Source: Pelecanus crispus
Lineage: Eukaryota > Chordata > Aves > Pelecaniformes > Pelecanidae
Direction of reading: 5' to 3'
DNA length: 64,000 nt
NCBI RefSeq assembly: GCF_030463565.1
Contig: NC_134652.1
Span: 14,299,397-14,363,396 of the forward strand
Position 1 is the stretch's first letter. The number at the start of each line of letters is the position of its first letter. Shown piece after piece: positions 37,601 to 48,775 of the stretch. Both the position numbers and the translations under genes were made by a program. A model generated the notes under the pieces. It made no database searches. It had not been told where the DNA came from and was given only the letters and a program-made list of their open reading frames with translations.

Positions 37601-39896
37601 AGTTTATTTTTAAAATGCGGCCAGGCATGGAGCTCACAGAATAACTGGAACACCCAGCTTTGGGCATTAATTCAGCTTTATTCATTGCCTGATGAATTAA
37701 AGAGTTAATGTAAATGAAGAAAGTACAAGAAAGGCCAGCATACCGTCTCCAGAGCAATGTCTGCGTAAGAACATGCATCTATGCATGTACACGGGATATA
37801 GAAAAAGGGTAGTTAGTAAATGTTACACAGGGAGGGGCATTTAGTGCTATCCTGAGCACCGTGTGAATTTTCTTGCTGCTTGGACAATGCATCTCAATCC
37901 TGTTCCTTTCCCTTGTTATTCCAGTCCCAGCCCTCTTGTAAGCAAAGATAATTGCATGCCGAAGGACACAGTTCCCATGCACAGTAAGCGCTCACATCGA
38001 GGAAATCTAGGTTCCTGCAATCGAAAGCCAGCAGTTTGTTGTGCAGTAATAGCAAGGCCCACTGGGATGGATCTGTCTTTATTGCATGCCCTGTGGAGGC
38101 ACAAATGAGATTGCCAGAAATGTTCTCCTTGCCCAGCCACTGGGACAGCAGGGTTGCTGTGGTACCAAAACATGCTGGGTTCAGGCCAGGAAGGAGCTAC
38201 TGCAGGGGGAGAAAATTGCAGCCCTCAGCTCCCGGTGCGCACACGGTGCCTCACCAGCTCTTGGCTCTCTGTGAAACAGCCTCATTCCTGCAGCAGGATG
38301 AATTGGTTTGTTAGGAATGAGATGACTCTGTCTGGTTTGATTGATTAGGTATTTTATGGATAGACTTTATTTCTGTAACAGAAATGCTTTTCTCTCAAGC
38401 ACGCTTTTGAAACATTAAAGGGGCTGCATTAAAAGGTCCCAGCTGGAGGAAGAAATACCCCTGCTTGTCTGTCTTGTCCTTCTGATGTCCCTGTGCTAGG
38501 ACTGAGGGGTCATGTTGCTAGAAAGAGGGACTGGTGAGCTTGCCACATCTCAGCAGTGGGTGACAACCTCAGATTGTCTTGCCCTGAGCAGGAACTTGGG
38601 ATCTTGATAGTGATGCTAGCCCTCCAGAAACAGAAAGGCCACCTGGCAGGAAAGAGCCCAGGCTTCAGCCTGAGCACCCTCTGGCCCAGACCTCTGGGGA
38701 GCCTCGTCAGGGCCAGGCAGATGCCCCAGCAATGTGACTATGTCCCAGAAAGCTGGGAATTAAATTCTTTCATCATGAGCCCCATGGCATGGAAAGCTTT
38801 ATTAAGTGTGACATCCGAGCAGCAGAGCCAGTAACCACACGAAGCAACTTCAAAACACTGTAGCAGTCTTGGTCATGCCAAGGGGTGACGTGGGACTGTC
38901 GCTGGCACACGGTTGCCTGCTGCAAGCACAGCGATAGCAAGACCCAGGGTGTGTCCTCAGAGCCACGCTGGGGTCACTTCAGATAGGGGTGAGCGGGCTG
39001 CAAGCACAGCTGTTAAGGGGGTTCTTGGGGAAGGTGGCTTAGATCAAAACCACAGTGTTCACTAGTGTCTTCCACAGATTAATAGCAAAGTAAGCACCAA
39101 AAATAAACCACCTGATGATTTTAAAACCACCTGGTTAAAGGAAACCCTTTCCAGTTTAGCAATCTTTCTGTCTCTGCCCTTTTTCCAGGGACCGCAGACA
39201 TGAGGCATGCTGGGGGCCAGGAGGGTTTGCCACAGCCTGATCCTGATGGTGCTGAAAGGCAGGAAGAGCTTTGCCTCTAGTGCCTGCTGAGAAGCACAAA
39301 ACCATGCAGGCTGGTTTCCACCCAGGTGCACATAACCAGCACTGGCAGTAAAGACTGCTCTGATCCAAGCAGGCTGTGTGGGTCCCCAGACATGCTTACA
39401 TGGAAGGTGGCCAGGACAGCCCTGCCTATGCCATTGCTACATCTGCAACGTTAGCCTTATGTTGACGGAAAGCAGTGGTCATCTCCAGCCCTGCTTTTTT
39501 TACATCTGGGGAGGTCCTGCCTGCTTCTTTCCCTTTCTGTCCTGAGAGCTTTAAAGGAGGGAGGAAGGACATGCCCTCCCACACTGCCCCAACAGCATCA
39601 CAGTGGGTTGACAGTAGCTAGCACCTTCACAGTTCTGTTCTTTGAAGTTAATTTGGTAAGAGGACACTTTCATCCTCACTATCTGCTGACAAAGTCTCTT
39701 TGGGAAGCTTGGTTGATAACTTGCAGAAACAGGCATGCGCGTAGGAGCTTCAAGACTCAAGCAGTTTTTTCAGGGCTAGAAAGGATGCCAAAGCTTTTAT
39801 TCAAGTGAGGAGTTTCTTTCATTTTTCTTCTTGAGGGAATATACTCCAAATCATGGGTCATTCTGCCTTTCTTTCTCTTCCAGGGAAGGAACTGCC

Positions 39897-41546
39897 ATGC
39901 CCGTGGGAATCTTCCGGGTGTGCCTAGTGGTGATTACAGCTATTGTCAACCACCCGCTCCTCTTCCCTAAAGAGAATGGCACTGTCCCCGAGAATGCGGA
40001 AGAAATCATCCGGAAGATGAAGGAGCGGGAGGAGAGCCTTCGGCTGGAGCAGTTGCGCTTGGAGCAGGAAATTGCAGACCAGGAAGCCACACAGAAGGCT
40101 CTGGAAAAGGCTGCAGAGGTAGTTGAGGAAAGCAAAGAGGAAAAGGTCCAATGGGATACGTGGACTGCCCTTTCCATGGTCATCTTCCTGCTGATCGAGC
40201 TCTGGAGGCAGGATTTCCAGGAAGGGAGTTGGCAGGACACAGGAGGAGAAGAAGATGACATGGCTGTCCTGGGGAAAGCATTTAAAGGAGTGGCCTTCCC
40301 TGACAAGGCTGTCTTGGCTAGCTTCTACGAGAAGCGCATCCTGGGTACCACTGGAGACATGGCCAGGATGCGGGAGATGGTGGAAGGCTTTGCAGATGAC
40401 CTGCTGGAGGCCTTGAGGAGTGTTTGTAACCGGGATGCTGACATGGAAGTGGAGGACTGCATGGGTGTGGGGAGCATGTATGAGAATTGGAGAGTGCGTA
40501 AACCTTTTGTCTGTGATCTGATAGTGCCTTTTGCCCCCCCAGAGCCATACTGTTTCAGGTCCCAGACCTGGTGCTCTGGCGACTCTTTTCCCCCAGATGA
40601 ACAAGGCTATGGCACTATCAAGGTATGCAGGGCAGATGAGGATGTGACAGGTTGCATCTGTGACAAGACTAAACTAGGGGAAGATATGCTGTGCCTCCTC
40701 CATAGCCAGGCCAATACTACCAGGCCCAGCAGTGAGATGGAAGACCTCCTGTGCTTCAAAAATACTCAATATCTGGATGCTGACCAAGTCATGAAGTGGT
40801 TCCAGATTGCGGTCACCAAGGCCTGGAACAGAATCTCCCACAAGTATGAATTTGACCTTTCCTTCAGCCTCCTGGACTCACCAGGAGCCCTGAAGATAAA
40901 ATTTAGGTCAGGGAAATCAATTGCCTTCAACCTCACCCCTGTGGTGCAGTATGAGAACTCTGACGTTTACTTCATCTCTCATTTCCCTCGGAGGGGCCTG
41001 GCAGCAGACCTCCCCTCCAGCACTCACTGGTTTCTCACCTTTGCAGTGTATGAGAGGAGGTTCATCCAGCTGGTCTCCAAAATGCTGCCTGCTAATGCCT
41101 GCCATGTCAGCTGCCTTCAGATCCTCTCCTTCCTCCATGGGAAGCAGTGCAGCCTCACAGGTCCAAGCGGGCTTACCAACTACCACCTGAAGACAGTGAT
41201 GCTGCATCTCCTGCAAGCACGTCCCAGTCAGGACTGGGCCCCAGAGAAGTTGGAGGCCCGTCTACAGGACATGCTGAAATTCTTGGAGAAATGTTTGCAT
41301 GAGAAGAAGCTCTACCACTTCTTCATTGGCAATGGGAAGGTACCAGCAGAGCTGGGCTTCCCCATCATATTCCAAAAGGCTGAACCCCTCAACCTTTTCC
41401 GTCCCTTTGTGCTACACAGGGACGTTTACAGGAAGACAGTGGACACATTCCACGAGATGCTCAGGAACATGTCTGCACTAATAAATGAATACACAGTGCA
41501 CATTCCCCTTGCACACGCCAATGGGATCCATAAGGAATCCCTTTAA
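39897..41546 (+). CDS. ITPRIP: ITPRIP (inositol 1,4,5-trisphosphate receptor-interacting protein, DANGER)
   Basis: A membrane-associated protein that binds the IP3 receptor and dampens its Ca2+ release; in mammals it also restrains DAPK1. The frame encodes 549 residues (547 in human) in a single exon. Its acceptor CTTCCAG ends at 39883, 13 bp before the ATG. The open frame continues upstream to 39831, but that part is intron, so the start is the ATG at 39897 (G at -3), giving MPVGIFRVCL. Seen in order: an N-terminal signal-like hydrophobic segment (residues 5-18), a Glu-rich coiled coil (about 34-84), a membrane segment (about 88-102), and a Mab-21-like nucleotidyltransferase fold (about 135-530) with a GS motif (G192-S193-M-Y-E) and conserved blocks CNRDADMEVED, TKLGEDMLCLLH and LTGPSGLTNYHLKT. 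The metal-binding acidic positions look incomplete. No frameshift was found. Confidence 0.97.
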   Translation: MPVGIFRVCLVVITAIVNHPLLFPKENGTVPENAEEIIRKMKEREESLRLEQLRLEQEIADQEATQKALEKAAEVVEESKEEKVQWDTWTALSMVIFLLIELWRQDFQEGSWQDTGGEEDDMAVLGKAFKGVAFPDKAVLASFYEKRILGTTGDMARMREMVEGFADDLLEALRSVCNRDADMEVEDCMGVGSMYENWRVRKPFVCDLIVPFAPPEPYCFRSQTWCSGDSFPPDEQGYGTIKVCRADEDVTGCICDKTKLGEDMLCLLHSQANTTRPSSEMEDLLCFKNTQYLDADQVMKWFQIAVTKAWNRISHKYEFDLSFSLLDSPGALKIKFRSGKSIAFNLTPVVQYENSDVYFISHFPRRGLAADLPSSTHWFLTFAVYERRFIQLVSKMLPANACHVSCLQILSFLHGKQCSLTGPSGLTNYHLKTVMLHLLQARPSQDWAPEKLEARLQDMLKFLEKCLHEKKLYHFFIGNGKVPAELGFPIIFQKAEPLNLFRPFVLHRDVYRKTVDTFHEMLRNMSALINEYTVHIPLAHANGIHKESL

Positions 41547-44122
41547 CCAAAGCCAGCAGGAAAACACTTGTTCCTCTAAGCACAAGTCCAAAGGGCAGCT
41601 TTCTGAAGCCTCCTGGAGACAACTGACTTTGCCAGTACAGCTTCTTGTCTGCAGCTGAACCGGTCCTGGGCCGTGGTTTCTGCAGTAACAGGGGATGGGG
41701 GGAGGATAGGGAGAAACTGGAAGATGTGGTATAAAAGTAAGTTTCTGCTCCACTGGTGTGCTGGCTGGGTTTTATGCAGCTGAGAATATATTTTTCTATT
41801 GTGCCTCAGTCACGCTACAGTGATGGTGAGCAACAGATATGACTAATTTATTCAGATGCCTGCAATGCAAACGGTGGTGGTGGCCAAATACTTCATTTCC
41901 TTTGGAAAGAGGAGATAAGAAAAGGGTGGAGGAATCAGAGACAGGATCTTGGGATCACAGCAGCCTGTCTGCTTGCAGACAGCAGGAGCTCTGCGACCCA
42001 TGGGAAGCACAACATAAGACTCGGTGCTGATGTGGGGAGGAGGGTCATGCGCAAGGTCTGGACTGGATGGAGATCCTTAAATCAACCACAGCTCTTTAAT
42101 TGAAAGGTAACTGTAGTTATAAAAAACAGCCTTCTTGATAGGACTTGCAGCAGTAGTTTAAATGGCTTGTCCTGTCCTTCAAAAACACTCTTGCACCCTG
42201 CACATTTCTTCTCCCTGGAGAGGATGTAGCAGAGCAGGCAGCAGGGTCTGTGTCTTCAGACCATTTCATTCGTGTTCCATTTTCTTCATGGTAACATGGC
42301 TAATGGGTTATAATCTTGCCCATTTTCCATGGATAAATGGACAGGAACCCTTTTTACCTGAGGTAAAAGAGAGAAACACTGTTATTGGGTTCTGGCGTTT
42401 TGGTTTGTTTGTTTGTTTTCCTTACCTCGGGGCAGCAAGGCTGAGAACAGCCAAGAGAGAAAGGACTGCTACAGGTTTTGCTTTCATAAAAGCAGCAGTT
42501 CTCCAAAATTATCCTGTAATGAAGCCAATCTCAGCAGTCTGGTAGCAGGAGGGAACAATCGCCCTCCAAATGAGAGTATGACTCTCCCAGCATGGTTTTA
42601 ATGAGGCCAAAGCCAGCAGGATGGCTCTGAGTTAGGAGGAGGGGATGAAAGAGGTGCACACATAGCAGAGCTTCACAGCGCTGTCTCTGCAGCTGCCTTG
42701 TGGTCTGTGTCGCATCCCTTCTGCTCCCAGATACCCAAGCAAAAGCTATCTGTTTGCCTCCATATAGGGTGTCCTCAATCCTTTTAAAGACTGCTGCTCT
42801 GATGAGGCTCTGAGTTGCTGCTGCTAGCAGACCATAATTTGCTGAGCTGGGAGTGTGATGGGGAAATTACAGCTTCTGCAGGCTTTCAAGCCAGGGGAGA
42901 ATCTCAACGCACGTGCAGAAATGGAGCTGCCTGAACTCCCTCAGGAAGCAGCCTGTTAGTGCCGTGCCGGTGGGCTGCCTAGCCCCGGAGAGGTGGCTTT
43001 GCTGTAGGAGAGGGCTCAGTAGCTCCTCACCCTCCTTCGTGTACTTCATGCAGGATCCGAGCCAGGGCCTCAGTGCAGATCTGCTGTGTGCTGGTCCCGG
43101 AGGCCTGGCCTCCCGTGCTAAGGGATCTTTCCTACCATTTTCTTATGTTAGGATTTCCTGCAATGTTTTTACACTAGGTCTTCTCTGAATCCTGTTTACA
43201 AGAGGGTAGTTATTCTGGGGGGTGAGCCACATCAGGGATGATATTACCATGACTCCACAGGTCCCTTTACATCAGTTCTCTCTATCACATGCATCAGAGA
43301 GAAGATTTAATCCTGTATCACTAGTAGGGGCAGCATACAGTGTGAGGCTTATTATCCGGCCTGTTGGTAAGCAAACTCTCCACAGACGTGTCCTCTCCTC
43401 CCTTTTCCTGGTAAAAACAATTTCACCACCTCATTGATGTCTGCTCTTGTCTGTCCTTCCACCAGTGAGGGACATTTCATGCACAAAGGCAGAGAAAGCT
43501 GTAACTCCCATTTCCACACCTGGTTTGAAGAAAGCACAGGTGGGGACAGGGAGCTCTTTGTTCAAATTGCTGCTCTCCTTGGCTTTCATCATCGCAGTTA
43601 TAGGGTGGTTAAGCAATATTTCTGAGCAGAAAGTAAGGGGTAGGAAGCAAAATGGGAGAGAAGAGGCTGGTGGGTAATGCCAGTAGGAAAAAGTCGTGGA
43701 TCATCAGTGCTTGCTTCAGCACCTTTGGTGATAAGCGCCTGGGAGACTGCCAGGGCTGGCAGAGCAATAGGGCAGGACTAATTGCTAACGCTAGAGTGCT
43801 GTAAGCCCCTGGCTTTCGTTAGCACAACCAAGCAAGCCTTCCCAGTAGGAAAGAGGGCAGGAGCAATCTCAGGGGACATGCCAAGCAGGTAGTGACAAGC
43901 AGAGGTACAGGGAGGGTGGGTGAATACTGGAGCCTGGAGGCTACATTGGAAGCTGTGTAAGTTGTCTGCAAACCCAAGCAATTTGCCATTTTTACCTGCC
44001 CAGGTTTACTGCACAGTGCCAGTAGCAGATCCAGCTTTGCACGGGCTGCCGGCAGGCAGGTCGTGCTGAAGCAGTTGTGGTCAGAGTTGCTTCTAAATGT
44101 GTTCCCAGCTCAGGCAGAAAGC

Positions 44123-44128
44123 AATAAA
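44123..44128 (+). terminator. ITPRIP: Possible proximal ITPRIP poly(A) signal
   Basis: AATAAA followed by a pyrimidine-rich stretch within 15-30 bp. It would give a 2.6-kb 3' UTR. Confidence 0.35.
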
Positions 44129-46063
44129 AATTTCTCTGCCATTTCCTGTCAGGAGTCTAAATTTATCCTGTCCACAGAACAGAAACAAATTTGTGACCCA
44201 GGTCTCTCAGGAAATGACATTCAGGGTTGAAAAATAACTTTTATATAAGGTTGAGCAGGGGGAGGATGAGAAGAAAAGGCTGTTGAACAGAATAAGGTAA
44301 CTGCCCTGTTAAAATGTTAGAACAAAACTTTGTAATGCCAGTCCTACGGGCTTGTAAACATGCCTAAACTCGTCTTTACACAGCTCCTAGCACCGCTGCT
44401 CAGGCTCAAAGGGAACCTAAACTGATAAGTGGATTGAATCTTTTGTTCTTCATTTGCTGTATTTGTGTGCCGTTCTCTCGTAAGCCCAAACTGACCCTGA
44501 AGTGTTCCCATGGGGTTTAGTTGAACCAAAGCTGGAGCTGAACCAAGGAATTTATGGATTTGATTCCTCTGAAAGCAAATTGCTTGGCTTAATTTTCCCA
44601 CATGCAATATGCTCGTTTTGCTCTGAGCACCTTTTAAGAGGTCTGTTCTGCATTTAGGCCATGAGGGAACCCACTCATACCTCTGTGGGGGGAGAAGTGC
44701 TCTGTGATTATAAGCTGTGCTCCAGTAAGCCTCAGGGCAGAGATCTTTGTAAGCCATACACCAGTATATATATTCAAGAAGTATATACGTGTCCCATCTG
44801 AGGAGCTGTGGGTACACAGCATTTCTCTGGATCAGACCGCTGCAGTGGTACAAGGAGGCCGTGATGTGAAGCACGTCATTCCTTGGACTGCCTCGTCTCT
44901 CCTGTATTAAATCTTTGCCCACCAAGTACTCGCCCTGTCAGCAAAAGGCCACACTCACATTTCATAAAAAAGGTTTATAAGACAGTTCAGCTCCATCAGC
45001 TGTCAGCCAGTAAAAACATCCTAAGACATTTTAGTGCTGCCCATGTTTAGTTCTGCCTTGATTGAAGTCTGGCTGGGTATCCATAGGAAGCAGCTTTAAA
45101 GGGTGGGGGGTGGAAGTGGGGTTTTGTGGTTTAAAGTGAATAACGTTCTTTTAAAAACAAACAGCGTATGACACGTGAGTAACAAACGCACAATACCTCT
45201 TTGGTAATGCCTGTATCTCTGTGAGAGATCCTAAGGAAAGGTAAACTGCCTGTCCCGGACCTCTTTCTTGTGTCTCAGTGCCGTTCTTGCTATTTGCTAA
45301 CCACGTGAATTTAACAGATGAACTCCTCTTTGCCTTCTGCTGGTTTCCAACCGCTCCCTCCACCCTCAGCTTGTGGTTTTAATGTTTTATTATAGGCTCT
45401 GTCAAAGCAATGGAATTAGTGGTGGCTTGATAGCATCCACTGATCTACAACATAGCCTCAGGAGCCATTTGCCTTTAGGAAATGTCTTGGTCTAAAGTTA
45501 TTATCGCTGTTCAGGAGCTGAATGTCTTCTAAGGGAAGCTGTTGGGAGTTCACTCTTTAGTATGTGGCAACCACAGAATATGGCTTCTCTCTCTCCAACT
45601 TGCTCTGTATACAGGTCTTACAGGGGTATAAAGATGTATTTCAGCGAAGAGATCCAAAACTTTATCCAGTATTCAAGCAGCAGGGTTTGGTGCTTGTTCA
45701 CCAGATGTTTTTAATGCAAAGCCTTTGCAATGTTTTCTCTGTGGTGAAGAAATGAGACTTTACCCACCTGTAACAGCTTAGCTGCTGGTCATTGAGGGGT
45801 TAGTTCTCATAGGATCCTACATAGTAAATAGCTTTATTTATTACTTGTCTTTTTTTTAGGATTGGGGGTGTGTGTGTAATATGGTAGCTCAGAAGCAAAA
45901 CTGTAGTATGAAGATCAATCTTGGCAATGCAGCTGAGATGGGCAGTAACACCAAACTCTCCAAACTAAGGTCTTCCTTGATTGACAATGCTGTACTCAAA
46001 CCGCTGCTTTTTGAGCAGGACACTGTTGAATTTGTATAGAACTTCTCATGCAGCTTTATTTAT

Positions 46064-46069
46064 AATAAA
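46064..46069 (+). terminator. ITPRIP: Probable distal ITPRIP poly(A) signal
   Basis: AATAAA preceded by TTTATTTAT. About 30-55 bp further on lies a GT/T-rich stretch (AGTGTGAAGTCTGTTTTG), the expected downstream element. It is the last good signal before the ERV insertion at 46432. Confidence 0.5.
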
Positions 46070-46431
46070 GGAAGTCTTGTACAAAATCTAAAGTGTGAAG
46101 TCTGTTTTGTTTCTAGTTCCCCAAAAAATGTTTCTGAGAGAGCAGAAGGATGGAGTGGGGATATGTCCAGTGCAATCCTAGCACGGTGAGCCCAATGCCA
46201 AGAATCCCTGTGATTTCTGACTGCCTGTAGAATTTGTTCCAGAATAAGATGCAACGTGAACATACAAGTAGAATAGCTACTCCAGAATAATGCCAGCGAT
46301 GTCAGACTTCCTGAGAATATGAATCCACAGAAATTCAAAATAATTATTCTGGATATCTCTGCGCAAAAACCACCCTTTTGTGGCGAGCCCTAAATATTGC
46401 TGATGGATGTTGCTGTTATTGGCTGAACAAG

Positions 46432-47010
46432 TGTCCTGGTTTTGGCTGGGATAGAGTTAATTTTCTTCCTAGTAGCTGGCATAGTGCTGTGTTTTGGATT
46501 TAGTATGAGAATGATGCTGATAACACACTGATGGTTTAGTTGTTGCTAAGTACTGCTTATGCCAGTCAAGGACTTCTCAGCTTCCCATGCTCTGCCAGCT
46601 GCACAAGAAGCTGGGAAGTGGCACAGCCAGCACAGCTGACCCAAACTGCCCAAAGGGCTATTCCATACCATGTGACATCATGCTCAGTATAGAAACTGGG
46701 GGGAGTTGGCCAGGGGGCAGCAATTACAGCTTGGGGACTGGCTGGGCATCGGTCGGCGGGTGGTGAGCAGTTGCATCACTTGGGTTTTTTTTTTCCTGGG
46801 TTTTGTTTCTCTCTCTTGTTGTTGTCCTTTTCATTACAATTTTTACTACTATTATTATTATTATTTTATTTCAATTATTAAAGTGTTCTTATCTCAACTC
46901 ATGAGTTTTCTTACTTTTGCCCTTCCGATTCTCTCCCCCATCCAACCGGGGGGGAGGGTGAGCGAGCAGCTGCGTGGTGCTTGGTTGCCCACAGGGGCTA
47001 AAACACGACA
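46432..47010 (+). mobile_element. 5' LTR of the mosaic ERV
   Basis: Starts TGTCCTGGTTTTGGCTGGG and ends AACACGACA. It is the same family as the solo LTR at 10284-10852, with the shared blocks GGCATAGTGCTGTGTTTTGG, CAAAGGGCTATTCCATACCA and TCAATTATTAAA, and the same GC-rich U5. It contains a promoter-like CAGTATAGAAACT box and an ATTAAA polyadenylation-type signal. Confidence 0.9.
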
Positions 47011-47017
47011 GTCCTTT

Positions 47018-47035
47018 TGGTGCCCAACATGGGGC
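47018..47035 (+). other. Retroviral primer-binding site
   Basis: TGGTGCCCAACATGGGGC begins seven bases after the 5' LTR. It resembles the lysine-tRNA (Lys1,2-type) primer-binding site with two apparent differences. Its position confirms that 46432-47010 is a 5' LTR and not a solo copy. Confidence 0.75.
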
Positions 47036-47212
47036 TATGAAGGGTTTGAGATAATAACTGATTAACCAGAGCTTATTAAGGAATTTGTATCAGTTAATAG
47101 TTGCGGGTCATGATATTGACATATCTGTTCTCGATCTTAGTTTATCTGATCTGCACCATGCTCCTCCATTTTTTGCTGTACATGTTAAAAGATTGGTGTT
47201 GGTTTTTGCAGT

Positions 47213-47635
47213 TTGCTGTGCTCTGCAATGACTAGTGATGTTTTGCCTGGGAGATTTGTTATTAAAACACTGACCTTGAGTTTTAGCTGGTATTTAGGTT
47301 TTGTACTGAAACCATTAATGTACTTCGGGTACCACCTTGTGGAGACAATTAGCAATTATACCACTTCTCTGAGGTTTTTTATGGAGGAAATACAGAATGG
47401 CACCTTTGCTACCTTCTTGTATGATGTTTCCTCCTTCATTACAATAGCTTTTCAGTATTTTGAATGTCCTTGGGTAATTAAAATACATCTATTGATATTT
47501 CTTGGGAATATCATTTTGGTTTTGTCTAAGATTAATAAGCAATTTAAGAATATCATCCAGAGATCTACCTCAAGGCTGGATAGTTATGAGTGGCAGGGTG
47601 TGTGGGATAGCATGGGCAAATGCCTAGGATGGTAG
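47213..47635 (+). CDS. Hydrophobic pre-gag ORF of the ERV, 140 residues, unknown function
   Basis: An uninterrupted frame between the leader and the gag-like frame, with possible starts at 47213 or 47228. It has two long hydrophobic segments (about residues 14-45 and 65-104) and a basic C-terminal part, so it looks like a small membrane protein. I do not recognise a domain. It is intact while the following gag-like frame is broken. It could be translated from the 5' LTR transcript, or be open by chance. Confidence 0.45.
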   Translation: MLCSAMTSDVLPGRFVIKTLTLSFSWYLGFVLKPLMYFGYHLVETISNYTTSLRFFMEEIQNGTFATFLYDVSSFITIAFQYFECPWVIKIHLLIFLGNIILVLSKINKQFKNIIQRSTSRLDSYEWQGVWDSMGKCLGW

Positions 47636-47644
47636 GCTCCGCCA

Positions 47645-48771
47645 GTGTTTTGGAACTTCACCCCTGAACAAGTGCAGAATCCAGAAAAATTAGTAGAATA
47701 TTTGGAAGAAGTATGCTGTCACCCTGGCAACTCCAGAGGGACACAAATCACTGCAATGTGCTGGGGCCTGGCCCATGCATACCAGCACCTGTTCAACATA
47801 TTCAGTACCCTCAAGGGAAAAAGAAGGTCTCTGGATGTGACAACAAAGCGACAGGCACTGCGGCTACTCCAACCCCAGCAACAGGCACTGCGGCTGCTCC
47901 AGGGAACCAACCGCTGCCGGTATCAGCCGCCCCTATACACAAGAAGAAATCTTGGAAGCGAAAGTCAGCTCATTTAGAAAGGGATGGTGAAAAACCAGGG
48001 CCACTACAAGGAGAGAAGGAGGAGGAGGAAGAACTCGTAGAAGAGACAGAAACCACCCAATCGTTATCCTCGAGTGAACTGCAAGATACATGAAAAGATT
48101 TCAGCCATCGTCCGGGTGAGCACATTGTCACCTGGCTGCTCCAGTGCTGGGACAATGGAGCCAGTAGCCTGGAATTAGAGGGTAAGGAAGCCGAACAGCT
48201 GGGATCCCTTTCTAGGGAAGAGGGCATTGACAAAGCAATTGGACAAGGAACACAAAACCTGCAGCTGCAGAGAGGAGTGAAAATATGTGAGAGGAACAGC
48301 CGTGCAGACAGCAAGGTCAGTGCAGAAGGAGGGCAGGAGGTGCTCCAGGCGCCGGAGCAGAGATTCCCCTGCAGCCCCTGGTGCAGCCCCTGCCCAGGCA
48401 GCTGTGCCCCTGCACCCATGGAGGCCCACGGGGGAGCAGAGATCCACCTGCAGCCCGGGGAGGGCCCCACGCCGGAGCAGGGGATGTGCCCAAAGGAGGC
48501 TGTGACCCTGTGGGAAGCCCGCGCTGGAGCAGGCTCCTGGCAGGAGCTGTGGACCCGTGGAGAGAGGAGCCCAGGCTGGAGCGGGTTTGCTGGCAGGGCT
48601 TGTGACCCCGTGGGGGACCCACGCTGGAGCAGGCTGCTCCTGAAGGGCTGCACCCCGTGGGAGGGACCCACGCTGGAGCAGTTCGTGAGGAACTGCAGCC
48701 TGTGGGAAGCACCCACGTTGGAGAAGTTTATGGAGGACTGTCTCCCATGGGAGGGACCCCATGCTGGATGA
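47645..48771 (+). pseudogene. Broken gag-like frame of the ERV, running into a repeat tail
   Basis: The first part (47645 to about 47815) is open in one frame, then similarity continues in another frame (from about 47815), indicating a frameshift near the Lys-rich stretch. A TGA at 48091-48093 interrupts the second frame, which otherwise stays open to 48771. The part before about 48260 resembles the N-terminal gag region of avian ERVL-like elements (Lys/Glu-rich, then an all-helical region around TWLLQCWDNGA). After that it reads through the GC-rich repeats. No capsid C-terminus, zinc knuckle or pol follows. It is non-functional as it stands. Confidence 0.65.
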
Positions 48772-48775
48772 GGGG
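48351..48775 (+). repeat. GC-rich degenerate minisatellite inside the ERV
   Basis: About eight to nine degenerate units centred on GCTGGAGCAG or GCCGGAGCAG. Anchors are at about 48351, 48430, 48471, 48523, 48575, 48623, 48672, 48717 and 48763, so the spacing is mostly 45-52 bp. Units carry the phrase CCCGTGGG-AGGGACCCACGCTGGAGCAG with variations. Being poor in stop codons, it leaves long open frames on both strands. Confidence 0.8.

Larger units (their letters stand above)
24890..39883 (+). other. ITPRIP: ITPRIP intron 2
   Basis: About 15 kb before the coding exon. It contains a decayed CR1 fragment at about 34100-34615, a weaker CR1-like stretch near 30658-30740, and a C-rich run near 26798-26810. 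No additional exon with both convincing splice sites and coding similarity was seen. The 266-residue plus-strand frame at 30743-31543 has no recognisable domain and is probably fortuitous. Confidence 0.7.
41547..46090 (+). other. ITPRIP: ITPRIP 3' UTR (probable extent)
   Basis: About 4.5 kb without another gene. It probably runs to the AATAAA at 46064-46069, followed by a T/GT-rich downstream element, with an earlier possible signal at 44123-44128. The true length needs transcript data. Small open frames, including a hydrophobic one near 43450-43670, do not resemble known proteins. Confidence 0.45.

Noticed and set aside
39831-39896. Upstream in-frame ATG extending ITPRIP by 22 codons
   Set aside because: This part includes the polypyrimidine tract and acceptor AG of the intron, and the known protein begins at the ATG at 39897.
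43447-43677. A 76-codon frame with a hydrophobic, membrane-like segment in the ITPRIP 3' UTR
   Set aside because: It has no recognised family, splice or promoter evidence, and sits in probable 3' UTR. One hydrophobic stretch in a short frame is not enough.
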